DNA of 64,000 nt from Pseudocercospora fijiensis CIRAD86 (lineage: Eukaryota; Ascomycota; Dothideomycetes; Mycosphaerellales; Mycosphaerellaceae), in the NCBI RefSeq assembly GCF_000340215.1, contig NW_006921532.1, positions 4,725,126-4,789,125 of the forward strand, read 5' to 3'. Shown one piece after another: positions 22,528 to 33,118 of this stretch. Under the pieces are notes generated by a model that saw only the letters and a list, made by a program, of their open reading frames with translations, did no database searches and was not told the DNA's origin. Every line of letters starts with the position of its first letter. Within the stretch, counting starts at the first letter, position 1. The translations under genes were made by a program, and so were the position numbers.

Positions 22528-24200
22528 CTATTTCTCTACCTATTTCTTTAACCGCTTCGGCGGCGGCTTCTTCTTACTCGCAGTATCTACGCTCTTGCCC
22601 TTCCGCTTCTTACTCGCTATCGCGTCTAGCGGCGGCGCCTTTAAGGTATTATAATAACGCGATAGCACGTTACTTAGAAGTAGTAGTTATAATAGCTTCG
22701 GCGGCTGTAATAGCGTTATATTAGTAGAAGGGTAGCTATTCTTAAAGTAAGTTAGTACTAACTATGTAAACTCGCGCCTAATATTATTATCGAACTCGTA
22801 GAAGATTAATAGTATCTTCGAGATTACCTACGTACGCTTCTCGTCGTTTTCTTCGAGGCCTTCTTCGTCGTATATACGCTTAAGCTTAAAGATTAACTCG
22901 TACGCCTTAGTAAGCGTCTTACGTACGTTAAGTCGATAGATAGGCGCGTAAGGTGCCGCTATTATAGTATCCGTACCTTGTTAGTAAGGCGCGTCTTCTA
23001 TCTCGTAGACCTCGAGTACGCGGCCTTTAAATATGCTAATCTAGTACTACTAGTACGTATCTTTAATAATAGTACGAAGAAGAGTAATATAATAGTACTA
23101 GAGGTAAGCGTATAGTATACGATAGCGGCAGAAGAATTTATAGTCGCAAGTAAGGAAGGCGCGGTCCTTACTAAGCGGCTTTAGGTCTTAGAATGCCTCC
23201 TTGTCTAGCGCTCGACTAATTTCGGCGCTAACCTTACGTTAAATAGGCTATAGAAGGCGTAGAAGGTATATTCGAAGCTCGTCGTCGTCGCTATAAGCGA
23301 GAGAATATATATTCGCGCCCTAGCAGTACGCTATAACGTCCGATCGGATATCCTTAATCCTTATCTCGCGAAGAACGTAAATCGCTACGCCTTTAAGTAT
23401 AAAGTCCGCTACTATCGGCGCCTTATTACTATCTATTTTAAGGTATGCGTAGAAGCTCTTATTTATGTTTATAGTCGTATTTTGTTATATAATTATTAGT
23501 ACGCCGCTATAGCGAAAGTAGAAGGCCTAAAGGCGGATATCTTTGCCTATCTCTTACTCTAGATAGTTCTTATTTAACGCGTAATCTGCGTTTATAGGCA
23601 AACTGTCGATAGCGGCGGAGAGGGACTATTTCGCGCCTTCGAGAGAGTAGCGATAAATAATAGCGGCTCGAAGGTATCGACGCGTCTTACTATAGGTCTT
23701 ACCGCTAAAACGACGAGCGACCGTACGTTAAACGTAGATATAGCAAAGAAGGTATATTATATAGTTGCTAAATGCTATACAGACTACGCGTTGCTCTGCC
23801 GCCGAGTCGTCTATTAATATAAATTTAGGTACCTAAATTCCGTCTATCTATATGCTTATTTTATATAAGAAGGTCGATATAATATCGCTATTATTAGTAG
23901 GAGTTAGTATATACGCAACGGTACGCGAAATGCCGTATTTGTCCTTTACTATAATAGTATAAAGGTACTAACTAAGATAATTAGTCTTATATATCGCGTC
24001 TATAAATGCGATCGTAGTATAGGATTTTAGTAGTTCTATACTAGTTTTAGTCGCCTAAACAATACTATAGGTTGTTTTACCGTTAGTCTCGCGTACTACT
24101 AATATATTGTCGCAAAAGAGCCCTTCTATACTAGTATGTTAGTAATTGTTATAATAGAAAACTAAAAATTAAAACAAAGGAAGCGCGTCGAATCTAAAGT
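22528..24200 (-). pseudogene. MULE transposase, inactivated by RIP
   Basis: On the minus strand a single frame runs from about 24,200 to a TAG near 22,530, broken only by TAG/TAA codons where Gln or Trp is expected. Recognisable MULE landmarks are 'FIDAIYKTN' with the first catalytic Asp (about 24,000) and 'PKFILIDDSAAEQ' with the second (about 23,820). The 'CxxH'-like site follows but is damaged ('LLCYIYVQRT', where fungal MULEs carry His after the Cys). The C-terminal tail is Lys/Pro-rich ('SKKKPPPKRLKK'). Protein-like sequence on the same strand, in another frame, continues upstream to about 25,300 (for example 'IDNLRK', 'LILLGFDNYIKVLVKQ') and may be the transposase N-terminus or a second exon. 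No functional product is possible. Confidence 0.8.
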
Positions 24201-25780
24201 TTAGAGTTCGGCCTACTAAGATACGCTAAAAAGCCGGACCGAGGTATTGCCGTAGCTTCTAAAATTCTTAATTAGCTCGAAGCTAAGGCTCTATAGCGCT
24301 TCCGCTTTAAGCGAAGAACTTCAAAATTTCGAGATTCTTTAAACTTCTAGCTTTCCGGGCTTTTATTCGTAGGCAATCGAGTCTAATATCTTCCTCGGTA
24401 TAGAGGCTAAGTTAGACGAGCTCTATATCGATTAATTAGTTAATCGGAGTTTAGATCGGCGGGAAGCGTCGGCCCGCTACGCTTTCTTTAACTTTAGATA
24501 GTAATAAGAAATAATATACTTACCTTCTCGATACTACTTAAATAAGTCTTCCTTCTACTATTGCTATACTAGCGACGCGCCGCTAAGTTTACCGTTCCTA
24601 TATACCTTCCGAAAGGCGCGACCTAAGTTATAGATATCGTATTTCTGCATCTATCGACCTCTAGCGGTATTAAATAGCTTATACGCGACTAGGTCGTACT
24701 CCGCCTTTAGCGCCTTCTATATAGTACTCGGTATATAGCCTTAATATACCTACCGACTAGCGGCAGTTAAAAGAGCGCTATATCGACGGAATACGTCGAA
24801 GTTGTCTAGTTAGTAGTAATCGCTATAGTCGTCGCGATTTATATACTATATCCGATATACGATAATCTCCTAACTACCGCTACTACCGAGTCCTTTACTA
24901 TCCTCGTTACTATCCTCGTTTAGCGCGATATTACTCGGACTATAAATAGCGATAACCTTTATCGTTATAGTATAATACTAAGTGCGCTCTATCTTCTTAG
25001 CATCCCTCTTTACGCTATAGCCCTTCGTCTTATTACTCTTCTAGTATAGTTGTTTGCGGAAGCGGTATATATAACGCGTCGTTTCTAGGCTACTCTTCTC
25101 GATATAGTTATAGTCCTTTACCTATATATTATTAATATATAGCTAAAGCGCGTACTACTGTTTTACTAATACTTTAATATAGTTATCGAAGCCTAGAAGG
25201 ATTAGTTGTTCTCGCTACTTGCGGAGGTTGTCGATATATAGCAACTACGCGTATTTATCGCTTAGCTCGACGAGAACTCGAGACTTTCGAGGGTAATAAT
25301 AATCGGAGGACTCGGACGCGTCTAATGCGTTATTTTTACTAGAATAGACTAATTCGTCCTCCGCTAGCCGTTCTATCGAGAAGTTAGCGATTCTAAGCCG
25401 CTACCGCTAGGCGCAATTTGTATCTATACTATAGTATTCTAACGCGAAGTCGCCCTAAGCCTCTAAGGTAAGTATACTACTATTTCTACTATCGCCGACG
25501 AGGTTACTAATTAATATAGCATTAGAAGAGATTAAAGGCATAATTTAATTAATAAGGCGCTATTAGAAGAGATAGAATCTGCTCGTTATAGAGGGCGGAG
25601 TAGAGCGATAGCGAGGTTAGTAGGGGTAGTAGGGATATAGAAAATAAGAACCTAAATAAATAGGCGCGCCTCGACGCGCCGGAGCGGAAGCGTATATAAT
25701 CTATACCGACCGCCGCTCTACAAGGTCTAGAAAGGCTATTCTTAGTAGGTTAGGCGCTCGGATGCTCTTACGGGACTTTA

Positions 25781-26574
25781 GACGCCTGCAGCTGGCAGCA
25801 CTGCAGGCCTAGACGGGACGAGCTGCTTTGGGCTCCTTGGCGGTCGATCGCACCAGCCTCCCGTTCACCATCCCTTTGAAAACTCGACGGTTTTGCCTGT
25901 GCGCTCATACAAATTCTGTCTGTGCACACAATTAACCGCCTTTTCTGCTCCACTTATGTTCGCCAAGCACAACCGGTATAACCTGCAAAGGGATTCACCG
26001 TTCGTTCACCGTTCACCGTTCACGTTCGCGCGACGCTGGACATGCATCCCTTTGCCAGGCCGGTGGGTGAGAGTTCCCGCTAGGAATTACTGCTCGCTGT
26101 TATGGTCCGCCGTACAACTCACAGACCTCGCGGGCAGAGTACGGGTAGCATGGTCAAGCTAACCAGTCCTGGCCTAGCAGCCGTTACCTACGAGTTTTCA
26201 AAGGGATGCAGAGATGCAGCTTGCCGGCCCAAAATCTTGTTTGTGCCAGCGTTCATCGTCACGTCGATGCTTTGTTCTCCGTCACCTGTGTCGCATTGTA
26301 TCACTATGCCCTCGCCTCCTGTTATTATCTGGCCACGCCCATGCCCACGCGCGCTTGCCGTGCTGTTACAGGGGCCGTCGGGCGCAATGCCGTGTGTCAT
26401 TATTGGGGGTGTAGCATCAAACGTCGCGCCGCAAACAGATTCGTGGGAAAGTGGGAAATGAGATTATTGCCGCGGAGGTGCGCCACAAGCACGGACAGCA
26501 GCAGCAGCAGCAGCTAGTGCTCGGGCAGGGCAGGGCAGCAGGCACTGTGCATGGAGCGGCGGGCGTGGTTGGAC

Positions 26575-26612
<38 letters not shown>

Positions 26613-26989
26613 ACAGGTCCAGCAGGATTGTGGCGAGTGCAAATGCTTGACGTCGCGCTTGCCGCCTTGCCGCGAGAGTTCCCGGCTGCGCGACCACGGC
26701 TCGCATGAGGCATTGATGGGGGACAAGTACTTATTCATGGAGAAAGTGTGATGTAGGGAGTCATGGAAGGACTCCAGATTTCTGCTGGCGCTGGCTGGCG
26801 ACGTGGACGGGAAGCTTGCGTTTGGGAAGGCACGGCCAATCACAGGCGCGCTTGGCACATTCGAGCGTTGCCATGCGGACAGGCAAGGCAAGACAAGTAG
26901 TGTCAAGTACGTGAGGCTTAAGCTTTGCACTAGCCGACCAGTAGGTGGCAGGATTCAGGAAGCCGCAGGAGAAGTGATGAGTGAGAGAG
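25781..26989. other. Non-RIP spacer between two transposons, no gene
   Basis: About 1.2 kb of ordinary dinucleotide content lies between the MULE and the Harbinger element. It holds several simple repeats: a GTTCACC-like tandem at about 25999-26024, a CAG run at about 26500-26513, and six GGGACA units at about 26576-26613. No reading frame looks protein-coding. It may be the original intergenic sequence between the left and middle gene blocks. Confidence 0.55.
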
Positions 26990-27167
26990 TAGGGACCTTT
27001 AGAAGGTCTACTAGCTTCCAAATAAGCGCTAGCTAGTAACCGTTATATAAAGGATTAATATAGCGCTTTTTACGGACCTTTAGAAGAGGCCACTTTGCAT
27101 GTAATTAAAAGCGGTTTAGTACGGTAAGGAGCTCCTATTCTAGACCTTCTAGGGTATAGACTTTAGC

Positions 27168-27219
27168 TATAGACCTAACCTATAGACCTAACCTATAGAC
27201 CTAACCTATAGACCTAACC
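27168..27219. repeat. 13-bp tandem repeat, four units
   Basis: Four copies of TATAGACCTAACC lie in the left subterminal region of the Harbinger-like element, just before its transposase frame. Such subterminal arrays can be transposase-binding sites in related elements; here that is inference. Confidence 0.9.
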
Positions 27220-27239
27220 TAAAGCTATAGAAGAAGCTA

Positions 27240-28519
27240 TAGAAGAAGCTACTATAGTTATAGCAACTACTATAATAGCCGTTACTATTGCGAGTAAATA
27301 CCTCGAGGAAGATAGTAGTAATAAGGAGCGGTAGGTATAACGAGAAAGTAAATCTATACGTAAATACTAGCACCGCTAGTCGAGGCGTAACCGACTATTT
27401 AAACTAGCGAGAATCTATAAGAAGGAGCGCTTCAACCTCGATAGTTATCTAGAGGCTAATATTAAGGGTAACTTCCGCTTTATAAGGCCTTAATTAGTAG
27501 AGTTAGTAGACCTACTAGATATTAGTTTAATCGTATTACTAGTTAGTCTTAAATTGCCTCCTATAACGGTGCTTTATATTGTCTATAAGCGGTTATCTAG
27601 TCTAGGCTTCTAGAAGGATATAGATAAGAAGTTTAGCTATTTAGCTACTATATTAAGTTACGTATTTAACGCGGTTATATATAGCCTAGCGCTAAGGTAG
27701 AAGTCCTTCTTGTTCTTTAATAAGAGGCGGCTTAGTAAGCAATATCTCCGGAGCCTAGCTTAGTCGCTATATCTATTAGTTAGAGTATCTAGTGTCTTCG
27801 GATATATTAATAGTACTATAAGGAAGATCGCGAGACCTAGTCGTAACTAGAGGGTGTTCTATAATAGCTATAAGCACTTCTATAAGCACTTCTATAGCCT
27901 CAAATTCTAGGGCGTATAGCTACCGGATAGCATACTGCTAATTAATAGTCTATATCTAGGCTCTTATAGTAATAGTCGACTAGTACGCGAGTCTAATATT
28001 AACTAGGTATAGCATAAGTTATTCGACGACGAAGAAGACAAGCTCTTTCTCTTTAGCGACTCGGTATATAGACAGGTTAATAGCATTATTAGATCGTAGA
28101 AGTCGAAGAGAGGCGGCTATCGCGACCCTATATAGGCGTAGGTAGCGAAGGAATAGTCGGCTCTACGACAGTCGGTCGAATAGGGGTTTAGCGAGGTAAC
28201 TAATAACTAGCTATTCTTCGAGTATAAGAAAGGGCTACGTACTAGTTTAATGCCGATAGGATCCTGCTATATTATAGCAGTCTTACTTACTAATTGCCTG
28301 TCTTGTTATCGTAGAAACAAGGTCGCTACGCACTATAGTTTAAGCTATCCGGAAATTAGGGATTACCTAGGTACTAAGTTTAAATTGCTACCTATGCCGC
28401 TAGTAGACATAGAGGTACCGGATCTAATGCGTATAAACCCTTCTAGTAATAGATTAGAGGTTGGAAGTAATATAGAAGATATAGGGGATATAGTTGTTAA
28501 TAATAGTAATAAAGAATAG
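27240..28519 (+). pseudogene. PIF/Harbinger (DDE_Tnp_4 type) transposase, inactivated by RIP
   Basis: One plus-strand frame can be read from about 27,240 to the TAG at 28517-28519, with TAG/TAA at expected Gln and Trp positions. Landmarks of the superfamily: 'VFGYINSTIRKIARPSRN' (family consensus GFIDGT, so the first catalytic Asp appears changed to Asn), 'VFYNSYKHFY' and 'LKF*GV*LPDSIL' (the '*' are stops), 'GSYSNSRLVRESN' (family consensus ...HD..., second Asp also lost), and 'LFSDSVYRQV' (family G/DSAY). The last 89 codons (28250-28519) are free of stops. The transposase is dead at several levels: stops and altered catalytic positions. Confidence 0.8.
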
Positions 28520-29064
28520 TAAAGAATAGTAATAGATTAGTAATTCTAATTATATCTAACCCTTCCGCGTTCTCTTTATCAATCCTCGGATTAGATACGG
28601 AGGAGCTTCGGAGGGCCGTTTTACTATAGTTATAGCTATATTAATTGCTTCTTAGTATCTTAGTAATAGGTAGAGGCAGAGAATAAGCGGGGGTATATAA
28701 ATTTCTAGAGATAGTCGAAATTCAATCTTAGTAACTAGCATTATAACTAATAGTATCGAAGGTAGTAACAACTATACTAAATAATTCGCATCTCTACTAA
28801 GTTTCTTACTAATTCCGGAACTAACTAGCACTTAGAATACTATATATACTACCTACGATTCAATCCGCTTCGCTTAAGTCTAATACCTCGATTATACGAA
28901 TATCTACGTACTAACGGCTATTAATCTCTAATGTCTAATGCTTCTAACACCTACGAGACAGTTCTATCGCTATCGTAGCCGTCGTTACTATTTCCTATTA
29001 GTGTAAGAACGTTAGTAACGAGGTTGTCGTCTAGGTCTACGCTAAAGTCGGTAACCTACGATAA

Positions 29065-29960
29065 CTACGAAGGAACAAGAGGAACGTGTCTAATACGGCT
29101 AATAAGAAGGGCTCTTAGCTTATTAAATTGACGTACCGTAGAGGCGTGCATTAGCTTTATACGCTTCTTAGAGCGGTTGTCTATATCGTCTATACGATAT
29201 ATTAAATAGTAGTCTGCCTTAGTAGAAGATCTAGCCCTTAGTCGCTTAGCTAGTATAGTAATTGCCTCTCGAAACGGCTCTAATACTCGACTTAACGACC
29301 TCTCCTTACTTAGCTGCCTCTTACTGTCGATATCTAACCGCCGCCGAGTCGTATACAATATAGCCTTAGAAGGAGAAGAATTTGATAGTATCGATAGTGT
29401 CGATAGCGCTAGAACAACTGCTAGACTCGGTATCGAAGGACTCGCAATAGTAGGAGGTAGCTCTTAAAGCCGTTAAGACATAATACGGAGTATATTGTCT
29501 TAGACCTACTAAGCTAGAGTCTTATAACTACGCAACTCCTTAGTAGTAAGTAGCTTCTTACGGAGCTTCTTGTTATTTAATAATATAGTGTCCTTAAAGC
29601 GATTAAGGATCTGTTTAAACTCGGAGTCGTTAACTACTGTACCGGAAGCAGTAAGAAGGGCTCTATACTCGAGAATACGCTTCGCAATCTACCTACGAAT
29701 AAGGCTATCTATACCTTTAACAGCACGTTGTCTAGCCGGCCGGTTGTCGTTGCACTACTTCTAATAGCGCTTTATTATATCTCTTATACGACCTTCTATA
29801 TAATAGCTAGAATTGGCCTCGAAGTACTTTACAATAAGTAAGGCAAACTTATTAGATATGCGGCTATTACCTTAGACTCGGTTATAGTCGTCTTCTATAC
29901 CTTCTAGCTAGTTAAAGTTGTGCTAAGAGTTTTTAGTATTATTGCTAGAAGACTAAGAGT
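29065..29960 (-). pseudogene. Harbinger accessory (Myb/SANT-like) protein, inactivated by RIP
   Basis: A minus-strand frame runs from about 29,960 (possibly further upstream) to the stop at 29065, interrupted only by TAG/TAA. It is rich in Lys, Arg and Leu. Its N-terminal part ('LIVKYFEANSSYYIEGRIRDIIKRY') resembles the helix-turn-helix of the Myb/SANT partner protein that Harbinger elements carry for DNA targeting. The C-terminal 97 codons (29065-29358), with 'REAITILAKRLRARSSTKAD', are uninterrupted. The identification rests on position, orientation relative to the transposase, and general pattern; it is not firm at the sequence level. Confidence 0.55.
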
Positions 29961-30940
29961 CGCTTAAATCTAGTGCAGGCTGTTAAGCTATAGCCTGTTA
30001 TTGCCGCTAAAGGTAAGCCGTTAAGGAGGTATCTATACCTCTAATAACAACCGGCCTTAGTAGAGTTGAATTTGGGGTCTATTAAGTAGCTATACTGCTA
30101 GAGCTATCGCTATTATAGCTTAATTCAGTTAATAAGCTTACTACGGACATAGAGCGACTATATAGCCGCTTAATAACTAACTAAATTGCAGGCAATAGAC
30201 TACCGAGCGAGTGCTACGGTAACGGTAATAATAAAGACATATCTATATAAAGAGGTAGACCTTAAAGAGCTACTATAATAGGTATAGGCGGCGCCTATAG
30301 TAGTAGATAGACTAGTGTAGCAAAGGCAGTAGTAGAAGAGCTAGAGCCTAGGTCGATAACTCGAGGGTAATAAGATAGGGTACTAAGGGTAGCGAGGGTA
30401 GCTATAGTCGAGGAAATAGTATATTTAGCTAACAATCTACGATATCTACTACCTCCGAGGTGCCTCTTATCCTAGGACCTATACTACTGCAATTACTAAT
30501 AACCGCTCTATTCTACCTCCTAATTATACTAACGGCTATATACCTAGACCTTTATATATATAAGCTAGTGCCCTCTTATACTATCTCGAAGACCTAATAG
30601 CTACTTTCTACCTTACCGTAGCTAGTTATAGTATAGCTTATTATTCGGTAGTGCTAAGAGGCTAATTTGCCTTTAATAAGCTAAGCCGGTTAGGGGTTAA
30701 GCCTCCTTCTATATTCTTCTACTACTTAACTTCTTATAGTTAGTAAAGGAATACAGCCCCTGCTAGTTGTTAATATAGCGTCTTATATGCTTTTAAATAG
30801 GCCTATTTAAAAGCACGGTCTAGGTCTACGAGTCGATAACTCGCAGGGGTGGAAAACCAGCCTACGAAGGATGCGGTAGTAACCTTCGTATCCACCTTAT
30901 TCGCCGACAGCGTGAAATTGGTGGCTTCTGAAGGTCCCTA

Positions 30941-31302
30941 GTCGCGTCGCACAGGTCGCTTGGAGGTCAATTAAAAAACGCTGTGAAGCCTGTGATCTAG
31001 ATGGATGGGGCATGTGCGTCAGAAGCTGCCGCCGATAGAACAAGCAAGCAGCAAGAACCGTCTGACCTCACATATAGCCCCTTCCTCGCCCCCAGCCCGC
31101 GAGCTCGCATACCGCATACCGCCTTCCCTCTTCCCTCTCCACCCATCCCCATCCCCATCCCCATCCCCATCCCCATCCACCCTCAACTTCTTCTCGCAAC
31201 CACCACCACACACACACACACACACACCAGCTATCCTTCAACTCCAGCCTCAATCGACCACCACATCAATAACACATTGCATTCCCACCACACACACTCA
31301 CA
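30941..31302 (+). promoter_or_regulatory. Upstream region of the GPI-type CFEM gene
   Basis: These 362 bp separate the Harbinger right end from the CFEM start codon. They contain a C-rich hexanucleotide array (CATCCC, about five units, 31142-31178) and a (CA)n run at 31206-31227, together giving a long pyrimidine-rich leader. No gene is present. Confidence 0.5.
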
Positions 31303-32206
31303 ATGAAGGCTGCTTTCGCCCTCGCCGCCATTGGCGCCACCCTGGCTGCCGCCCAGGCCAATCTGCCCCAGTGCGGTGTACGTCTGCTTCCCCTGCCATG
31401 ACAACCTTTCCCAAGCACTACTGACCCATTCACAGCAGGTGTGCATTGGAAACATGTTGGGCTTGGCTCCTTCGTTAGGATGCAACAGCAACGACGCTGC
31501 CTGCCTTTGCCGCAATGCCAACTTCGGATACGGTGTCCGTGATTGCGCCAACGAGGCTTGCGCCAACGCCCAAGACGCCCAATCCGTCATCTCGTATGGC
31601 ACACAGTACTGCGCAAGTACGTACATTACAAGAGACATGCGACTCCCTTCCTACTATCACATGCTAACAACCACTAGGCGCTCTTGGGGACAGCGCATCT
31701 GCCTCGAGCGCAGCCGGTGCCTCTGTCTTGTCTAGTGCAGCTGGAACCGAGTCTGCTTCTGGCACTGCCAATGGCACTGGGCATGCTTCAAGTACTCCGA
31801 TTACCACCTCAGCTCTCACTGCTGTTGTATCCTCCGACGGATCTGTCTACACCACCACCACTGGAATGACCACCATCTACTCCGCCGGAGGAGGAGCCAT
31901 CGCCTCTGCTACCGGAAGTGCCGCCTCTGCAGCTAGCGGTAAGTTTTCTTGCCACTTCGGCAGTAAATCCTCGCTAACTTTCCTCCAGCTGCAAGTGAAT
32001 CCGCAAACAGCGTTGCCAGCACTGCCAGCGAGGGTGCAAGCTCCGTCATCAGCTCTGCTACCGAGGCTGCTGCTTCTGCTGCCAGCTCTGCCGCCAGCGC
32101 CGCATCGAACGCTGCCGAATCAGAAACATCCTCTGCCTTTGCTCCAGCCATCATCACTGCCGCTCCAGCCCTCATGGCTGGTGCCCTGGCTGTGCTCGTC
32201 CTTTGA
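31303..32206 (+). CDS. Secreted, GPI-anchored CFEM protein
   Basis: Four exons, 31303-31377, 31436-31616, 31678-31938 and 31989-32206, join in frame to 244 residues. The N-terminus is a textbook signal peptide (MKAAFALAAIGATLAAAQA). The CFEM domain follows at about residues 21-86 with eight cysteines (QC, VC, GC, ACLC, DC, AC, YC). Then comes a Ser/Ala/Thr-rich linker typical of wall proteins, and a C-terminal hydrophobic tail (APALMAGALAVLVL) preceded by small residues, fitting a GPI-attachment signal. Known CFEM wall proteins bind heme or act at the host interface. The intron 1 acceptor is ambiguous by three bases (two adjacent CAG). The gene starts only 365 bp from a transposon end. It is distinct from the large CFEM membrane protein at 5286. 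Confidence 0.92.
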
Positions 32207-33118
32207 AGTCATTGCGCTGCAACCTTTTGGAGCTCCGCGAACTGGAGCGAAGCGAATCGCTACGACTCACGAATACACACAGCAAGTCGCCGCAGATGAT
32301 CACGACGTTCTACAATTGGATTGGCGATGATACCATTTCAGGCATGAGCACTGAACATAGCGTTTGCTTTAGTTTCACGCGTCAATGACATGACGATTAT
32401 AATGTAATCTCTCTACAGCAGCAGTCTGGCTGAAAGAATTGAATAGCAATAGAACTCCAAGCTTTGGCGTTTCCGCATCATTCCATCGTTCTCCTTCTTG
32501 CCATTTATGTTTCGTTCCTCCACTGCACGCACATTTGAACCCTGACCCGCTGTGAAAGCCTTGGCGCTTGCTCAACTTCAGATTTGCTGTAACAGTCACA
32601 GGCTCTCACTTTGGCAAAGACTTTCTTCAACTCAAAGCGTGATAACTTGCGGGCGCACTCATGTTCAGGCCCTTGAGACATATCGAGTTCTATCTGGCGA
32701 CGACACGGAGGATCACCAGCACTTCTACGTAACGTACTATATGCCAATGGACACCCCAGCGGTTCCCTTCTATACCGACAGGGTAGATCAAGCCTTCTTG
32801 ATCCAGTCATCAGATTTCATGACCGTCGTAATAAAGTGACAGACTTGGCGAATCCGAACTTGCGACCGAGGTTGGGGTATGTGAAAGATGCTACAACTGA
32901 GCAAGGTGGTAATGCATGTTTGGCAGTCTTGTCTGCCAATTCAACATCGCTACAGCACTGATCTTGCATCACTTCAATTTTACGCGTGCATGCCGACGTA
33001 ATGTGGGCTTCTACGGAGCAGTAGGCTTCTGAACAACATGAATCACCATTGATATGTTGGTCTTCCACATGGTCGCACTTCGACAACACCATCGCACTCA
33101 GCAACTGCTCGCATCAAC
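32207..33118. other. Intergenic, 0.9 kb without a gene
   Basis: No protein-like reading frame is visible. It separates two same-strand genes and probably holds the CFEM 3' end and the next promoter. Confidence 0.5.

Larger units (their letters stand above)
21803..25780 (-). mobile_element. RIP-degraded Mutator-like (MULE) DNA transposon, about 3.97 kb
   Basis: The ends are inverted repeats. The left end reads TAAAGTCCCGTAAGAGC from 21803, and the reverse complement of the right end reads the same to 25780. After a 15-16 bp divergent spacer, both sides continue with (C/T)ACTAAGAATAGCCTT, so the TIR is at least 45 bp. The interior is depleted in CA/TG and enriched in TA, with stops in all frames, the signature of RIP. 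On the minus strand one frame can still be followed through in-frame TAG/TAA codons and encodes a MULE transposase. The outermost TA could be a 2-bp duplication; I could not find the 8-11 bp duplication normal for MULEs. A tandem repeat of six 9-bp units lies at 22341-22394. Confidence 0.85.
26992..30938 (+). mobile_element. RIP-degraded PIF/Harbinger-like DNA transposon, about 3.95 kb
   Basis: The inverted termini GGGACCTT(T/C)AGAAG lie at 26992 and, reverse-complemented, end at 30938. Each is flanked by TA (26990-26991 and 30939-30940), which fits a 2-bp target duplication. Classical Harbingers duplicate 3 bp, so the exact subfamily is open. Inside are two decayed genes in tail-to-tail order: a DDE transposase on the plus strand and an accessory protein on the minus strand. 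This is the two-gene layout of the PIF/Harbinger superfamily. RIP has replaced most CA/TG by TA. A second copy of the TIR core (GGACCTTTAGAAG) occurs at 27074-27086, and a 13-bp tandem repeat lies at 27168-27219. Confidence 0.8.

Noticed and set aside
31206..31227. (CA)n run considered as an extra transposon border
   Set aside because: It is an ordinary dinucleotide microsatellite in the CFEM leader, with no inverted partner or duplication.
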